Shown here in pieces: positions 16,880 through 26,550 of a stretch of DNA of 57,738 nt. Source of the stretch: CAYTLW01 sp964438735. GTDB lineage: Bacteria; Myxococcota_A; UBA9042. A program made the translations under genes and the position numbers. The number at the start of each line of letters is the position of its first letter. The first letter of the stretch is position 1. The stretch covers positions 1-57,738 of the forward strand of contig CAYTLW010000039.1 of the NCBI GenBank assembly GCA_964438735.1, given 5' to 3'. The notes under the pieces are model-generated. The model was not told where the DNA came from, did no database searches, and saw nothing but the letters and a program-made list of their open reading frames with translations.

Positions 16880-19800
16880 CTACCAGTCCTTGCTCGGTCG
16901 CAGGTTGCGGAAGGGAGAGTTGCGCATGGCCTCCTGCGCCTCGAGGTTCGCCGGGTTGCGATCGTTGCGCTCCATGCGCTTGCGCTGCTGCTCCTGGCGT
17001 TCCTTCTTGTCCTCCTTCTTCTTGTCCTGCTCCTTCTTGTCCTGTTGTTTCTGTTCGTCCTTCTTGTCGTCTTTCTTGTCGTCTTTCTTGTCGTCTTTCT
17101 TGTCGTCCTTTTTGTCCTGCTGCTGCTGGTTCTTGTTCGGCGGCGGCGGCTCCTGGATGCGCAGCATGTAGAAGTTGGCCACGTCCGGACTCGCCGAGAC
17201 GCGCAGCTTGATCTTGCGGTCGACCTTATCTGCCGGCACGCCCACACCGGAGGTCGCGGTCCGGCCCCGTCGGGCCGACGGCGAATCGTCCCCGGCGGCG
17301 GGCGACGGACCGGGCAGGCGCGGCGCGGCGACCTTGCCCAGGGCCAGCGACGAAGCGCCCGCCTCGTCGAAAGCCTCCAGGGCGATCTCGCCGTGGGCAT
17401 AGTCGTATCGCGCCGTGATCTGCAGGTTCTGGCCCGCCTTCTGGTCGATCTCCAGCCAGTCCTGGTCACCCTTGCACAGGCGCAGCAGGCGCTCGCCGCC
17501 CACCTTCATCACCTTGGCCTCGCCGGCGTTGTTATTGGGCTCGAGTTCGTCATTGCCTTCGGGGCAGGGCGGCACGATGCGTAGCTGCAGGGTGTAGGAC
17601 AGGTCCAAACGCGCCAGGCGGGGGTCCACGGCCGGCGTCGGGTAGCCCTCTGGCAGCTTGATCTTGCGAATCTTGAGCGTCTTGCCGGCGGGTTGCTGTC
17701 CCGGCTGTCCCGGCTGACCGGGCTGGGTCCCCGGCGGCAAAGGTACGGCGCGAATGCCCGGCTGCGGCGGCGCGCCAGATGGACCACCTGGTTGCCCTGG
17801 GCCCGGCGGTCGTACGCCGGGATGGCCCGGCGGCATTGTCGGCACGGCGCCCGGCGGCACGCCTGGATGACCCGGCGGCATTCCCGGCACGGCACCCGGC
17901 GGCATGCCCGGTATGGCACCCGGTGGCATGCCCTGCGAGCCGCCCGGTCCGGCACCGGGCTGGCCTCCCTTGCCGTCGCCGACCTGTACTTCCACCTCCA
18001 CTTCTTCGGCCCCATCGGGCAGCGGCGCCAGCGGCCAGTCCGGCTCGACCACGCCACCGCCGGCCACACGCACGCGGTAGGTGCCCGGCGGCGGCATCAG
18101 CACGGCTACGGTTCGGTGCAGCCCCTCGGCATCCGGCGGCAGTGGACCGCCGCGAGCGAGCCCCCAGACGGTGCCCTTGTCATCGTAGACGGTGACGGTG
18201 AGCGCGCCCGCCAGGGGCGCCACATCCGGGGTCTGCGCCAGCTGGGCGCCCAGGTCGACGAAGAGGCTCTCGCCTGCCTTCACCTCGACGCGGTACCAGT
18301 CATCATCACCCGGGCAGAGCTGCAGCCCGGCCAGGCCCTGACCGAGCATCTCCGGGGTCATGGGATTGGCCTGCAGCGCCTGGTCATTGTCCTCGAACGG
18401 GTCGTCCCGTTGTGGGCAGGGGGGCAACACCTGCACCGACATCTGGTAGTCCGCTTCGGTGTCGAGTCCGCCGCGCACACGCACGAAGTGACGTCCCGGC
18501 ACGTCGGCCCGGGCCATGCGGGCCAGCCAGCCCTCCTTGCCCTTGACGCCGCGGGTCATGACCCGGCCATCTGGCGACAACACGTCGAGTTCGAAGACGT
18601 CGGCGCCGATGTCGACCTTGTGCTTGGCGGCGACCACCAGGCCCTGGCCTTCCAGCAGGGGCACCGCGAACCAGTCCTCGTTCAGGGGGCAGATGCGCAG
18701 GCTCAACGGCTGGCCCGGGGTGATGTCGCGCGCGCCGGCCACGGAGTCGTTGGGCTCCATGTTGTCTTCGATGCGGGCGCAGGCGGGCATGACCTTGAGG
18801 TTCAGCTCGTAGGGCGTCTCCACCTCGGCGGCGTTGCGGATCTGCAGCAACATGGCCTCGCGGGCCGTCACCCGGTTGAGCTCGATGGTGTCGATGGCCG
18901 GCGCTGGTGGCGGCGCGCCGCGCACGTGGCGCTTGCCGTCCGAGGACAAGAGCGCCAGGCCCAGCTCCGCCTCGCCCGCATCGCGGACCAGCGGATCCAC
19001 CACGGGATCGTTGTCGGGCAGGATCTTGACCGACGCCGTCAGGCGGTCGCCCGGGTGCAGGTCGAGGCGGAAGAGGTCGCGATCGTCGGGGCAGGCGCGC
19101 AGCTGGATCTTGGTCTCCTTCTCCTTGGGATCGAGCTTCAGCTCCTTGGCCTGGTCGATCTGGTCATTGGGTTCCTGCGCCTTGTCCCGCATCCGGCAGG
19201 GCGGATAGGCAAACATGCGGGCGATCTCCAGGTTGCGCCGGATGTCCGTTCGTGCCGGCGCCGCCAACAGGGCCTGTTGCAGGCGATCGACCGCCTGCCG
19301 GTAGTGCTCGGCGGGGTCGGCGGCCGTCGTCTTTTTCGTTTTGTTCGTGGCTGCGCCCGGCGCCGGTTCCGGCTGCGCGCCGCCGGTCTTCTTGGCGCCA
19401 GCTTTGGCGTTGCCTTCCGCCTCGATGCGCTCATTTCGTTCAATCTGCTGGCCCCAGTTCAGCTGCGAGGTGCCGGCCGCGTAGTGCAGATCAGCCTCGA
19501 GCTCTGGATCGGACTCCGAGAGCGCGGCCAGGCTGCGCTGAAAAGCCAACGCGGCCGAGGCGTGGTCGCCCACGGTCGCGTGGGCCAGACCGACGTCGTA
19601 CCAGATGACCGCGTGTTCCGGCCGGCTGGCGCGCGCCTGTTCGAAGGCCTGCAGCGCCGGGCCGCCCTTGCCCGCGGCGAGCAATTCGCGACCTTCGGCG
19701 ATGTCCGGATTCTCGCGCTCGAGCCAGTGGGGGTCGCGTCTCGCTTCGGCCTGGCTGCGCTCGGTGGCTCCCCGGGAGGCGCTACCCAGGCGCTCTGCTG

Positions 19801-21139
19801 CGGCCACGGCTTCGGTCTCCAGGCGCGCCTGCTTGTCGTCGTCTGCCGGTGCAGCGGGAGCCGGCGCAGCGGAGGCTGGTGCAGCGGAGGCCGGCGCAGC
19901 GGAGGCGGCAGGCGGCGACTTGGCGGCTGGAGGACCCGCCGCTAGTGCCGGCGTGGGCGCGCTCAGACTCAGGCCGATCATGGCCACCAGGGCGGCCGTG
20001 GTGGCTTTGACGGTCGCCGCCGGAGCGGGCCGCTTCGATTTGCCCTTGGTCTCGGCCACCGGGACCGGAGCCACCGGGCGGGCCTGGCGTCGACGGGTGG
20101 GGATCAACAACCCGGCGAGCAGCAAAAGCAGCGCCGGGCCCAGCAGGTATTGGTAGCGATCTTCGCCCAGCAGTTTGAAGGTCTCGGCGTATTCGGCCTT
20201 CTCCAGGGCATCCAGGGCGTCGAAGAGCTTGGGCACCACGGTGGCGTTGGCGTAGTGGAAGTAACTGCCGCCGGTCACGTTGGCCACGTCCTTGAGCAGC
20301 TTGTCGTTGAGCTTGGAGAAGATGGGATTGCCGCCCTCATCTTTCAGCGTGCCGGTGATGCTGCCATCGGAGGCGGTGATGGGCACGGGGTCGCCAAAGC
20401 CGGAGCCGACGCCGACGGTGTAGATCCGGATGCCTTTGGACTTGGCCTTCTGGGCGGCGTCGATGGCGGCTCCTTCGTGGTCCTCGCCGTCGCTGAACAG
20501 GACGATGGCCTTGTGCTTGCTGCCCTTGAACTCGGGCACCAGGTTGCCGCGCAAGGTCGCCTCCTGGCGCTCCTTGTCGCCGCTGAGCACGTCGATGGCC
20601 AGGGTGATGGCGCGGCCGATATTGGTGCCGCCCACGGGCATGTCGCCCGGTTTGAGCTCAGCCATGTAGGTGCGCACCACATCGTGGTCGGTGGTCAGCG
20701 GACATTGCACGAAGGGGATGCCGGCGAAGGGCACCAGGGCGACGCGACCGCCGGCCAGGCGCTTGAGCAGACCCGAGATCTCCAGCCCGCTGCCGAGCAG
20801 TCGGGAAGGCACCACGTCGCGCACCAGCATGGACTTGGAGGCGTCGATGGCGAACACGATGTCGATGCCCGAATTGGCCACCTCGGTCTCGCGCAGGCCG
20901 TAGCGCGGCCGGGTCATGGCGGCCACCAGCAGGAGCAAGGCCAGGCCGATGCAGACTGCCTGCCAGGCGGCGCCCGTGGGGGACCAGGAGGCCACCAGCC
21001 GGCGCACGACCGGGCCCTTGCCCAATCGCTTGAGTCGACGGTCATGGGTTCGCAGGGCGAAGAGCGACCACGCGCCCATGGCCAACGCCGCGAGGGCGAG
21101 CCAGGCCATATCCAGGTTGGCGAAGGTCAGTCCATCCAT
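16880..21139 (-). CDS. batB: BatB-type VWA membrane protein fused to TPR and PPC-like domains
   Basis: 1419 residues, far longer than BatB (about 330). The N-terminal part has two membrane helices around a VWA domain. The MIDAS motif is FAIDASKS (Asp99, Ser101, Ser103); MPVGGTNIGRAI supplies the Thr and IVLFSDGEDHEG the distal Asp. A third helix (about 330-350) anchors the end of VWA. A BatC-like TPR region (about 480-640) follows. Then come repeated PPC-type beta-sandwich domains (about 645-1050 and 1190-1325), each opening with C-P-x-x-D-x-x-E-x-N-D (EPNDQ, EPNDS, EDNDQ, EPNNN). A G-M-P-P-G repeat linker separates them, and a KDDK repeat with a basic tail ends the protein. It likely works with the MoxR ATPase and extends a long periplasmic arm. 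Confidence 0.85.
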   Translation of the reverse strand: MDGLTFANLDMAWLALAALAMGAWSLFALRTHDRRLKRLGKGPVVRRLVASWSPTGAAWQAVCIGLALLLLVAAMTRPRYGLRETEVANSGIDIVFAIDASKSMLVRDVVPSRLLGSGLEISGLLKRLAGGRVALVPFAGIPFVQCPLTTDHDVVRTYMAELKPGDMPVGGTNIGRAITLAIDVLSGDKERQEATLRGNLVPEFKGSKHKAIVLFSDGEDHEGAAIDAAQKAKSKGIRIYTVGVGSGFGDPVPITASDGSITGTLKDEGGNPIFSKLNDKLLKDVANVTGGSYFHYANATVVPKLFDALDALEKAEYAETFKLLGEDRYQYLLGPALLLLLAGLLIPTRRRQARPVAPVPVAETKGKSKRPAPAATVKATTAALVAMIGLSLSAPTPALAAGPPAAKSPPAASAAPASAAPASAAPAPAAPADDDKQARLETEAVAAAERLGSASRGATERSQAEARRDPHWLERENPDIAEGRELLAAGKGGPALQAFEQARASRPEHAVIWYDVGLAHATVGDHASAALAFQRSLAALSESDPELEADLHYAAGTSQLNWGQQIERNERIEAEGNAKAGAKKTGGAQPEPAPGAATNKTKKTTAADPAEHYRQAVDRLQQALLAAPARTDIRRNLEIARMFAYPPCRMRDKAQEPNDQIDQAKELKLDPKEKETKIQLRACPDDRDLFRLDLHPGDRLTASVKILPDNDPVVDPLVRDAGEAELGLALLSSDGKRHVRGAPPPAPAIDTIELNRVTAREAMLLQIRNAAEVETPYELNLKVMPACARIEDNMEPNDSVAGARDITPGQPLSLRICPLNEDWFAVPLLEGQGLVVAAKHKVDIGADVFELDVLSPDGRVMTRGVKGKEGWLARMARADVPGRHFVRVRGGLDTEADYQMSVQVLPPCPQRDDPFEDNDQALQANPMTPEMLGQGLAGLQLCPGDDDWYRVEVKAGESLFVDLGAQLAQTPDVAPLAGALTVTVYDDKGTVWGLARGGPLPPDAEGLHRTVAVLMPPPGTYRVRVAGGGVVEPDWPLAPLPDGAEEVEVEVQVGDGKGGQPGAGPGGSQGMPPGAIPGMPPGAVPGMPPGHPGVPPGAVPTMPPGHPGVRPPGPGQPGGPSGAPPQPGIRAVPLPPGTQPGQPGQPGQQPAGKTLKIRKIKLPEGYPTPAVDPRLARLDLSYTLQLRIVPPCPEGNDELEPNNNAGEAKVMKVGGERLLRLCKGDQDWLEIDQKAGQNLQITARYDYAHGEIALEAFDEAGASSLALGKVAAPRLPGPSPAAGDDSPSARRGRTATSGVGVPADKVDRKIKLRVSASPDVANFYMLRIQEPPPPNKNQQQQDKKDDKKDDKKDDKKDDKKDEQKQQDKKEQDKKKEDKKERQEQQRKRMERNDRNPANLEAQEAMRNSPFRNLRPSKDW
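17050..17118 (-). repeat. 12-bp tandem repeat encoding KDDK units
   Basis: Repeated tcgtctttcttg units on the + strand encode consecutive KDDK tetrapeptides near the C-terminus of the BatB-type protein, giving a highly charged flexible tail. Confidence 0.85.
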
Positions 21140-21203
21140 CTCGTGCCTCGTCTCCTCCTCGATGTCGCCTCGGGCAGGTGTCCCGTCCCGGCGCGAACAC
21201 CCC

Positions 21204-22316
21204 TCATGGGAAGGTGCGCAACCAGGTGCGCCGCAAGAGCTGCTCCAGCAGCAGCAGGCAGAAGCCCACCACCAGCCAGCCGAAGAACAGCTCCCGTCGA
21301 TTGGTGTGCACCTTCACCTCGAAGGTGGTTCGCTCCAGGTCCTTGAAGTCCTGCTCGAATTTATCCGGGTCATAGCTCTCGTAGAAGCGACCCTTGGTGA
21401 GCCTGGCGATCTGCCGTAGCAGGTCGGGATCGGTGGGAAAGGGCCGCTCCGGACGCTGGTATACCTTGCGGCCAAAGCGATCGCGCAGCACGTTGCCGCC
21501 GATGGGATCGTAGGCCGGCAGGCGAGTCTCGCGGCCGGAGCCGACCTGGAAGGTGTACATCCGCGCCCCGTCTCTTTCAGGCAACGAGGAGACGTACTTG
21601 GGCACCGTCAGCGGCTCCATGGCGCCGCCCTCCTGCTTGCCGTCGGTGATCAGGATGACCATCTTGGAGCCGGCGGTGGAGTTCTCCAGGCGCATATAGG
21701 CCCGGTTGAGGGCGTCGCCAATGGCCGTACCCGAGCCGAGGATGGTGCACTTGTTGGCGCAGACATCGCCCTCCTGGGTCATTCGCCTGCCGTCATCCAG
21801 GACCAGGGCATCCAGCGCGTTGAGCAGGCGAACATAGTCCAGCGTCGGCGGGAATCGCAGGTAGGCCTCCGCTCCGAACACCACCAGACCGATGCGGTCG
21901 GCCTTGCGACGCTTGATGAACGCCTTGAGGATCTTGCGCGCGTTGCCGAAGCGATTCAGCGGCTCGCTGCCGGCTTCCTGGATTCGGGAGATGGCCTTCT
22001 CGCTCAGGTCGATGGCGTTCATGGAGCCGCTCATGTCCAGGGCGATCATGATGTCGATGCCCTCGCCCGACAGGAGCTCGCGGTCCACCATCTGCGGCCG
22101 CGCCATGGCCACAACCAGCACCACCAGGGCGACCAGTTGCAGGGCCGATGGCAGCCAGCGCAATCGGACGCGCAGGCCGACGCCAGCCTGCTTCGCGGCG
22201 CCCAGGGAGCTGACCAACAACGCGGCGGGTCGGCTGCGGAGGCGCACCCAGAAGGCGCCCAACAGCGGCAGCAGGGCCAACAGGAACCATGGATGCTCGA
22301 AGGTGAAGCCCGTCAT
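21204..22316 (-). CDS. batA: BatA-type VWA domain membrane protein
   Basis: 370 residues, the usual BatA length. Two N-terminal membrane helices (about 8-24 and 58-72) precede a VWA domain whose MIDAS is ALDMSGSM (Asp94, Ser96, Ser98). GTAIGDAL supplies the Thr and VILITDGKQEGG the Asp. A C-terminal membrane helix (FFGWLVVGFCLLLLEQLL) closes the protein. A Cys pair (CANKC) sits in the VWA loop. In this family BatA, BatB and MoxR form a membrane complex with chaperone or sensor roles, named for aerotolerance in Bacteroides. ATG overlaps the stop of the DUF4381/RDD gene (ATGA). Confidence 0.9.
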   Translation of the reverse strand: MTGFTFEHPWFLLALLPLLGAFWVRLRSRPAALLVSSLGAAKQAGVGLRVRLRWLPSALQLVALVVLVVAMARPQMVDRELLSGEGIDIMIALDMSGSMNAIDLSEKAISRIQEAGSEPLNRFGNARKILKAFIKRRKADRIGLVVFGAEAYLRFPPTLDYVRLLNALDALVLDDGRRMTQEGDVCANKCTILGSGTAIGDALNRAYMRLENSTAGSKMVILITDGKQEGGAMEPLTVPKYVSSLPERDGARMYTFQVGSGRETRLPAYDPIGGNVLRDRFGRKVYQRPERPFPTDPDLLRQIARLTKGRFYESYDPDKFEQDFKDLERTTFEVKVHTNRRELFFGWLVVGFCLLLLEQLLRRTWLRTFP

Positions 22317-24007
22317 TGCGGCCGCCCTCCCAGCACCAGCAGGGGCAGCAGCAGCAGGCCGACGGCGAGCAGCGCCAGGATCACCCCCGACCACCAGTTG
22401 ACGCCACCGGAACGCAACCCGAAGCGGCCGTCGATGACCCGGGTCTCGGCCCATTGATCGCCCAGACGCCGCTGCTCGGGCAGGTAGAGACATGTGATGG
22501 CCTCGGCCACCAGGCCCGCACCGGGCAGGATCATCAGCAGGTTGCGCTTCAGCCGGGCGACGAAGCCGGCGATGGTGGCCCGCGCTCGCTCGCGGAAGGC
22601 GGCGTCGTCGTCGCGCAGCGCAGCCTCGGGGTCGACCTCCACGTCGGGATCGAACTCGGCGATGCGCAGGCCCACCAGCACCTTGCCCGGTGAGCACTCG
22701 CCCAGCACATCGCGCAGGAACAGCCAGACCAGCAGCTGCAGATAGGCGGCGTCGAACAGCCCGCGCTGGCCCGTGTCGATGGCCAGCCAGGCGACCAGGA
22801 AGGTGATGAAGGTGCCGATGGTCGCGTCGATGGCGAACGCTTTGAGCCGCAACGGCAGCGGCGCCATCACCTGGACACGCAGGCGCTTCTGGCGGGCCAG
22901 CCGGGCGATGCGCTGCTCGTGCAGGCGGCGTACCTCCTCGGGCGTCTGCATGGTCCGTTCGACCACCCTGCGCACGAAGGCCAGGGACTCACCCAGCTCC
23001 TCGGGGCTGGCCTGCTGGCGGGCGAACTTGATCAGGTCCGAGTTCGCCGTGAAGTCCCTGAACTCGTCCAGGGTGACGTCGGCCAGGTCGACCTCGTGCA
23101 AGCGCAGCAGCAGCTCGGTGCTGGTCATATCCAGGGCCAGCATACGGTACCGACCGCCCAGGTACTGGCGTAGGATCTCCGAGATCTCGCCCACCACCAG
23201 CCGGGGCTCCTCGGCCTCCATGCGGCCCGAGCGGGCCAGCTCCTCCATGCGACCGAAGGCGATGATGTGCGGTGCGATCTGAGGTTCTGGTTCACGGCGC
23301 TGGGCCCGGTTGCGGTAGATGCGCAGGCCCACGGCGGTGAGCGCCGCGGCGACGAGCATCATCACCAGGATGAGCAGGCCCACCTCCAGCGGCGTGTTCT
23401 CTTCGACCAGCGGCAGGGGCTCGGGCAGGGGCGCGGCCTTCGGCTCCATCTCGTTGGCGAACTGGCTGCGCACCACCGCGCGCATGGAGGGCACGACCAC
23501 GGTGCCGCTCTCGCCGGCGCCGCCGCTGGCGGTGACCCGGTGATAGGGGATCTCGATCTGCGGCGTGCGCAGCAGCCCGGCGCGCACGGCCAGGGTGGGG
23601 ATGCGGATGGTCTCGATCACCTGGTCGCCGACCTCGTTGCGCTCCGCCTGGCCGGGTTCGTTGTCCAGGACCAGGAGGGGCTTGAGGTTGGGGCGCGGCG
23701 GGAAGAAGACCCGGATGCCGCGCGGGTAGGTGAGTTTCACGATGAGTTCGACGCGGTCGCCGAAGGTGGGGTTGGTGTTGGAGAGGTGAGCTTCGACTGC
23801 GACCGGGGGAGCGGGAGCGGGAGCGGGAGCGGGGGCGGGAGGGGGAGCGGGAGCGGGAGCGGAAGCGGGAGCGGGAGCGGGAGCGGGAGGGGGAGCGGGA
23901 GCGGGTGTAGGAGCCGATGGCGGCTGGGCGGTGGCTGCGGCGCAGGCCAGCAGGATCGCCGTGGCGATCTGCGGGGCTGGCTGGAGTCGGATGGGCCTGG
24001 AACGCAC
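22313..24007 (-). CDS. DUF4381-like membrane protein fused to RDD domain
   Basis: 564 residues. A signal-like N-terminus is followed by a long Ala-Pro repeat (about 28-68), then a periplasmic beta domain (VEAHLSNTNPTFGDRVELIVKL) and a membrane helix (PLEVGLLILVMMLVAAALTAV). The cytoplasmic region (about 240-370; LVVGEISEILRQYLGGRYRM, FARQQASPEE) is typical of the DUF4381 member of Bat operons. The C-terminal part (PLPLRLKAFAIDATIGTFITF...WLFLRDVLGECSPGKVLVGLRI) is a clear RDD domain with several helices. Such proteins probably organise the VWA/MoxR complex in the membrane. GTG start 18 nt after the DUF58 gene. Confidence 0.85.
   Translation of the reverse strand: MRSRPIRLQPAPQIATAILLACAAATAQPPSAPTPAPAPPPAPAPAPASAPAPAPPPAPAPAPAPAPPVAVEAHLSNTNPTFGDRVELIVKLTYPRGIRVFFPPRPNLKPLLVLDNEPGQAERNEVGDQVIETIRIPTLAVRAGLLRTPQIEIPYHRVTASGGAGESGTVVVPSMRAVVRSQFANEMEPKAAPLPEPLPLVEENTPLEVGLLILVMMLVAAALTAVGLRIYRNRAQRREPEPQIAPHIIAFGRMEELARSGRMEAEEPRLVVGEISEILRQYLGGRYRMLALDMTSTELLLRLHEVDLADVTLDEFRDFTANSDLIKFARQQASPEELGESLAFVRRVVERTMQTPEEVRRLHEQRIARLARQKRLRVQVMAPLPLRLKAFAIDATIGTFITFLVAWLAIDTGQRGLFDAAYLQLLVWLFLRDVLGECSPGKVLVGLRIAEFDPDVEVDPEAALRDDDAAFRERARATIAGFVARLKRNLLMILPGAGLVAEAITCLYLPEQRRLGDQWAETRVIDGRFGLRSGGVNWWSGVILALLAVGLLLLPLLVLGGRPQ
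23808..23911 (-). repeat. 6-bp repeat tract encoding Ala-Pro spacer
   Basis: Tandem gggagc/gggggc hexamers on the + strand encode the PAPAPAP region just after the signal peptide of the DUF4381/RDD protein. Such tracts are prone to slippage in multiples of 6, which would keep the frame. Confidence 0.85.
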
Positions 24008-24025
24008 GGTCTTGGGAGCTCCTCG

Positions 24026-24907
24026 TTACTGTCGGGCCGCTCGGCGGCGGAAGTAGGCGACCAGGCCCGGCAGGTAGGGCTGGCCGACGGTGGCGTCGAT
24101 GGGCTCGAGGCCCTGGCGGCGGAAGATCTTGTCCCGTTGGGCGGCGGCGACCTGGGCGCGCTGGCGGAATCGGCGGCGCAGGGCGTTGGAGCCGGAATCG
24201 AACCAGAGGACCTCGCCGGTCTCGGCGTCTTCCATGGGCACCAGGCCGAGATCGGGCAGGTGGGTCTCGGCGCGGTCGCTCATGACCACGGGCACCACGT
24301 CGTGGCGGCGCGAGCAGACGCCCAGGGCGCGCTCATAGCCGGGCTCGGCCAGGAAATCGCTCAAGAAGAAGACCACCGCGCGCTTGCGTTGGATCCGGGA
24401 GACGTAGTCGCAGACCACTTCCAGGCTGGTACCGGTGCCTTCGGGTTCAAATTCCAGCAGCTCGAGGATTACCCGCAGCACGTGGCTGCGGCCCTTCTTC
24501 GGTGGGATGAAGCGCTCGATGCGATCGCTGAACATCACCACGCCGACGCGGTCGTTGTTCTTGATGGCCGAAAACGCCAGCACGGCGGCGATCTCGGCGG
24601 CCAGTTCGCGCTTGCTCACCTGGTCGGTGCCGAAGTCGCCCGAGGCGCTCATGTCGACCACCAGCAGCACGGTCAACTCGCGCTCCTCGACGAACTGTTT
24701 GACGAAGACGTCGCCGGTCCGGGCGGTGACGTTCCAGTCGATGTTGCGGATGTCGTCGCCCGCCTGGTACTCGCGCACCGAGTCGAAGCTCATGCCCCGG
24801 CCCTTGAAGACGGCGTGGTATTGCCCGGCCAGGCGATCGTTCACCAAGCGCCGGGTGACCAGCTCGATCTCGCGGACCTTCTTGAGGATTTCCTGAGAGC
24901 GCGACAT
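24026..24907 (-). CDS. DUF58 (VWA-like) protein of the MoxR operon
   Basis: 293 residues, soluble. The DUF58 signature is clear: GRGMSFDSVREYQAGDDIRNIDW near residues 37-57, followed by a VWA-type fold with LLVVDMSASGDFG as its metal-site motif. Length and order (directly after moxR, before the DUF4381 gene) match Bat operons. It is an accessory partner of the MoxR ATPase. Start codon ATG; the moxR stop is 10 nt upstream. Confidence 0.92.
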   Translation of the reverse strand: MSRSQEILKKVREIELVTRRLVNDRLAGQYHAVFKGRGMSFDSVREYQAGDDIRNIDWNVTARTGDVFVKQFVEERELTVLLVVDMSASGDFGTDQVSKRELAAEIAAVLAFSAIKNNDRVGVVMFSDRIERFIPPKKGRSHVLRVILELLEFEPEGTGTSLEVVCDYVSRIQRKRAVVFFLSDFLAEPGYERALGVCSRRHDVVPVVMSDRAETHLPDLGLVPMEDAETGEVLWFDSGSNALRRRFRQRAQVAAAQRDKIFRRQGLEPIDATVGQPYLPGLVAYFRRRAARQ

Positions 24908-24917
24908 CTGTACAGCC

Positions 24918-25904
24918 TCAGGGAACGTCGACCCGGTCGAAAATGCGCTGGACGATATCCTCCGGCGCCAGGGACTCCGCTTCCGCCTGGTAGGTCAGGA
25001 TCACCCGGTGGCGAAGCACGTCCATGCCGATCGCCTTGATGTCCTCCGGGATCACGTAGCCGCGATGCCGGAGGAAGGCGTGCGCCTTGGCCGCCAGGGT
25101 CAGGTAGATGGACGCTCGCGGACTGGCGCCAAACTGGATGAACTCGGCCACGTCGGCCAGGCCATGGGCCGCCGGATCGCGGGTGGCGAAGACGATGTCG
25201 ACGATGTAGCGCTTGAGCTTGTCGTCGATGTGGATGTCGGTGACCACCTTGCGGGCGCGCATCACAGCGTCGCCGTCGACCACCTGGCCGGCGACGGGGG
25301 GCTCGTGGCCGGTGACCTGCTCCAGGATCGCCAACTCCTCGTCGCGGCTGGGATAGCCCACCTTGACCATCAGCATGAAGCGGTCGACCTGCGCTTCGGG
25401 CAGCGGGTAAGTGCCCTCCTGCTCGATCGGATTCTGGGTCGCCAGGACCAGGAAGGGCTCGGCCAGCGTGTAGGTCGCGTCACTGATCGTGACCTGCTTT
25501 TCCTGCATCGCCTCCAGCAGCGCCGACTGCACCTTCGCCGGGGCGCGGTTGATCTCGTCGGCGAGGATCAGGTTGGCGAAGATCGGGCCCTTCTTGACGC
25601 TGAAGGTCTGGTCCCTGGGGCTGTAGATCATGGTGCCCAGGATGTCCGCCGGCAGCAGGTCGGGCGTGAACTGGATGCGCTGAAAGTGCACCGCCATGGT
25701 CTGCGCCAGCGTCTTGACCGTGAGGGTCTTGGCCAGGCCCGGCACGCCCTCCAACAGCACGTGGCCGCCGGTCAGCAAGCCGATAAGCAGACGTTCGACC
25801 ATCTCCTTCTGGCCGACCACGACCTTGCTCATCTCCTCGATCAGCAGGTCGACGAATTTCGACTCCTCTCGAACCATCTCGTTGAGCACTCGGATGTCCT
25901 GCAT
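24918..25904 (-). CDS. moxR: MoxR-family AAA+ ATPase
   Basis: 328 residues, the normal MoxR length. Walker A is GVPGLAKT (53-60) and Walker B is LILADEINRAP; sensor 1 (LVLATQNPIEQEGTYPLPEAQVDRF) and sensor 2 (GASPRASI) are also visible. It is the chaperone-like ATPase that works with VWA partners to mature or insert cofactors or to remodel membrane complexes. The ATG at 25904 has AGGGAG 9 nt upstream; the frame opening at 26030 adds an unrelated Arg-rich leader. First gene of the long minus-strand operon that runs to 9774, divergent from the gene at 26164. Confidence 0.95.
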   Translation of the reverse strand: MQDIRVLNEMVREESKFVDLLIEEMSKVVVGQKEMVERLLIGLLTGGHVLLEGVPGLAKTLTVKTLAQTMAVHFQRIQFTPDLLPADILGTMIYSPRDQTFSVKKGPIFANLILADEINRAPAKVQSALLEAMQEKQVTISDATYTLAEPFLVLATQNPIEQEGTYPLPEAQVDRFMLMVKVGYPSRDEELAILEQVTGHEPPVAGQVVDGDAVMRARKVVTDIHIDDKLKRYIVDIVFATRDPAAHGLADVAEFIQFGASPRASIYLTLAAKAHAFLRHRGYVIPEDIKAIGMDVLRHRVILTYQAEAESLAPEDIVQRIFDRVDVP

Positions 25905-26163
25905 GCCTGCAACTCCCTGTCGTCCTTGGGGCGCATTGTCCATGCGCCAGCCTGACCGCCACGACGCCTTTGCCGCAGCCCCCCCGCGAGCCCCGGAACC
26001 CGGCGTTCGCCAGCGGTATTCCCGGCCCACCTCGCGCCCGTACGCGGGCGCCCCCGAGGGCCCGGGCGCAGCAGTTTAGGGGATGATCGTTGTTTGTCGA
26101 GGGGGGAGTCGCCAAAGTGGTAGCCTGCCCACAGCCCAGCTGGGCGTCGGAGCGCTGCCCCTC

Positions 26164-26550
26164 ATGCACTGGTACGCCATCCTCCTCAACCAGCGATTCG
26201 GTCACATCGCCGCCCACTGGGTCGAGGCCGACGAGCACGTCGAGTCCGCAGCCAGCCACCGCTTCCTGCGGGCCGACAAGATCGTCTACAGCGCCGCCAC
26301 CGACATGGTGAAGGAGGTCCGCAAGTACGACACGCGAGACGAAGCTGTGGCCGACTTCAAGCGCCTGCGGGCCCGCCACGGCATGTCCGGCAGCAAGGGC
26401 GGAGGCGTGGCGGTGAATCCGCGCAGCAAGGGCGGAGGCGGGGTGCTGGAGCAGGTGGGGGTGCGCTTCGGGCCCGCCGATGGTCTTGCGCAATCGGCCG
26501 GCGAATCGGACCCTGCTGGCGACGCCGAGGGCGGCGGTTCGAGAGCATGA
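26164..26550 (+). CDS. Small protein of unknown function
   Basis: 128 residues, no signal peptide, no recognised family. The first ~75 residues (MHWYAILLNQRFGHIAAHWV... VRKYDTRDEAVADFKRLRARHG) look like a compact alpha/beta domain. The rest is Gly/Ser-rich (SKGGGVAVNPRSKGGGG) and probably disordered. The start is chosen at the ATG with GGAG 11 nt upstream; longer in-frame readings add a low-quality leader. Its stop overlaps the start of the glycosidase gene by 4 bp (ATGA), so it is a real translated partner of that gene. Confidence 0.6.
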   Translation: MHWYAILLNQRFGHIAAHWVEADEHVESAASHRFLRADKIVYSAATDMVKEVRKYDTRDEAVADFKRLRARHGMSGSKGGGVAVNPRSKGGGGVLEQVGVRFGPADGLAQSAGESDPAGDAEGGGSRA

